Source: Gammaproteobacteria bacterium
GTDB taxonomy: Bacteria; Pseudomonadota; Gammaproteobacteria; GCA-002705445; GCA-002716945
Assembly (NCBI GenBank): GCA_002728355.1
Contig: PBXG01000001.1
Span: forward strand, 135,205 to 143,097
Reading direction: 5' to 3'
Length of the DNA: 7,893 nt
Positions 7,764 through 7,893 of this stretch are shown one piece after another. The notes beneath the pieces are model-generated. The model saw nothing but the letters and a program-made list of their open reading frames with translations, made no database searches and was not told where the DNA came from. Position 1 is the stretch's first letter, and each line of letters starts with the position of its first letter. A program made the translations under genes and the position numbers.

Positions 7764-7893
7764 TATCTTTGGACCCATTATTTTCATTATTATCTGACTT
7801 TTTATTGGTATTCATATTAGGCTTATAATCCCAAATTAGAATTAGGTCAGTAAGATTTTCAAGGTTTTCAAATGATTTAATTTCAATCTCACT
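7756..7893 (-). CDS. mreC: Rod-shape-determining protein MreC, C-terminal 45 residues (cut by window edge)
   Basis: The minus-strand frame entering at the right edge reads SEIEIKSFENLENLTDLILI, then WDYKP and a polar tail, to a TAA at 7758-7756. The ENLTDLILIWDYKP stretch resembles the conserved final strand of MreC (DLDRLRYLLLVWP type), and mreD follows immediately, as expected in mreBCD operons. MreC is a periplasmic scaffold anchored in the inner membrane. The last 20 residues form a low-complexity Asn/Lys/Asp/Glu tail that is probably disordered. Only the end of the gene is visible, so the assignment rests mainly on context plus this short match. Confidence 0.75.
   Translation of the reverse strand, partial: SEIEIKSFENLENLTDLILIWDYKPNMNTNKKSDNNENNGSKDNE

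Overview
The window is a compact, AT-rich stretch of bacterial chromosome. Genes touch or overlap almost everywhere, and no non-coding gap exceeds 70 bases. The gene families (MreC/MreD, RsmJ, an IbaG-type BolA protein, DinB, ThiC, TolC and a Pcm-like/rhodanese pair) point to a gammaproteobacterium. The low G+C content, lysine/asparagine/isoleucine-rich proteins and tight packing suggest a streamlined, probably marine, lineage such as SAR86 or the SUP05/Thioglobus group. That placement is inference. I see no tRNA, rRNA, CRISPR array, insertion sequence or phage gene.

Left part (1-1686, minus strand): a three-gene operon with a divergent Pcm-like methyltransferase, a single-domain rhodanese, and the N-terminal half of a TolC-family outer-membrane channel that runs off the left edge. 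The three genes overlap by 7 and 8 bases, so they are probably translationally coupled. A 67-base divergent intergenic region separates them from thiC on the plus strand. ThiC is a complete HMP-phosphate synthase with its C-terminal iron-sulfur motif, but its leader is too short for the usual TPP riboswitch. ThiC ends two bases from the convergent metY gene, which makes homocysteine directly from sulfide. The 65 bases upstream of metY hold two inverted repeats.

Right part (4878-7893, minus strand): a run of overlapping genes transcribed leftward: mreC (3' end only), mreD, rsmJ, an uncharacterised conserved gene, an ibaG-type bolA, and dinB. These combine cell-wall elongation, 16S rRNA methylation, iron-sulfur/stress handling and translesion synthesis, probably in one transcript.

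The most notable observation is in dinB. Its reading frame stops early at a run of eight A residues, in the exact context A AAA AAG. The missing C-terminal little-finger domain is intact in the -1 frame for another 69 codons. This could be a homopolymer sequencing error, a recent null mutation, or a gene rescued by ribosomal or transcriptional slippage. No wholly new multi-gene system is evident. The other points worth attention are the missing thiC riboswitch, altered catalytic motifs in the Pcm-like and RsmJ-like proteins, and the uncharacterised gene between rsmJ and bolA.
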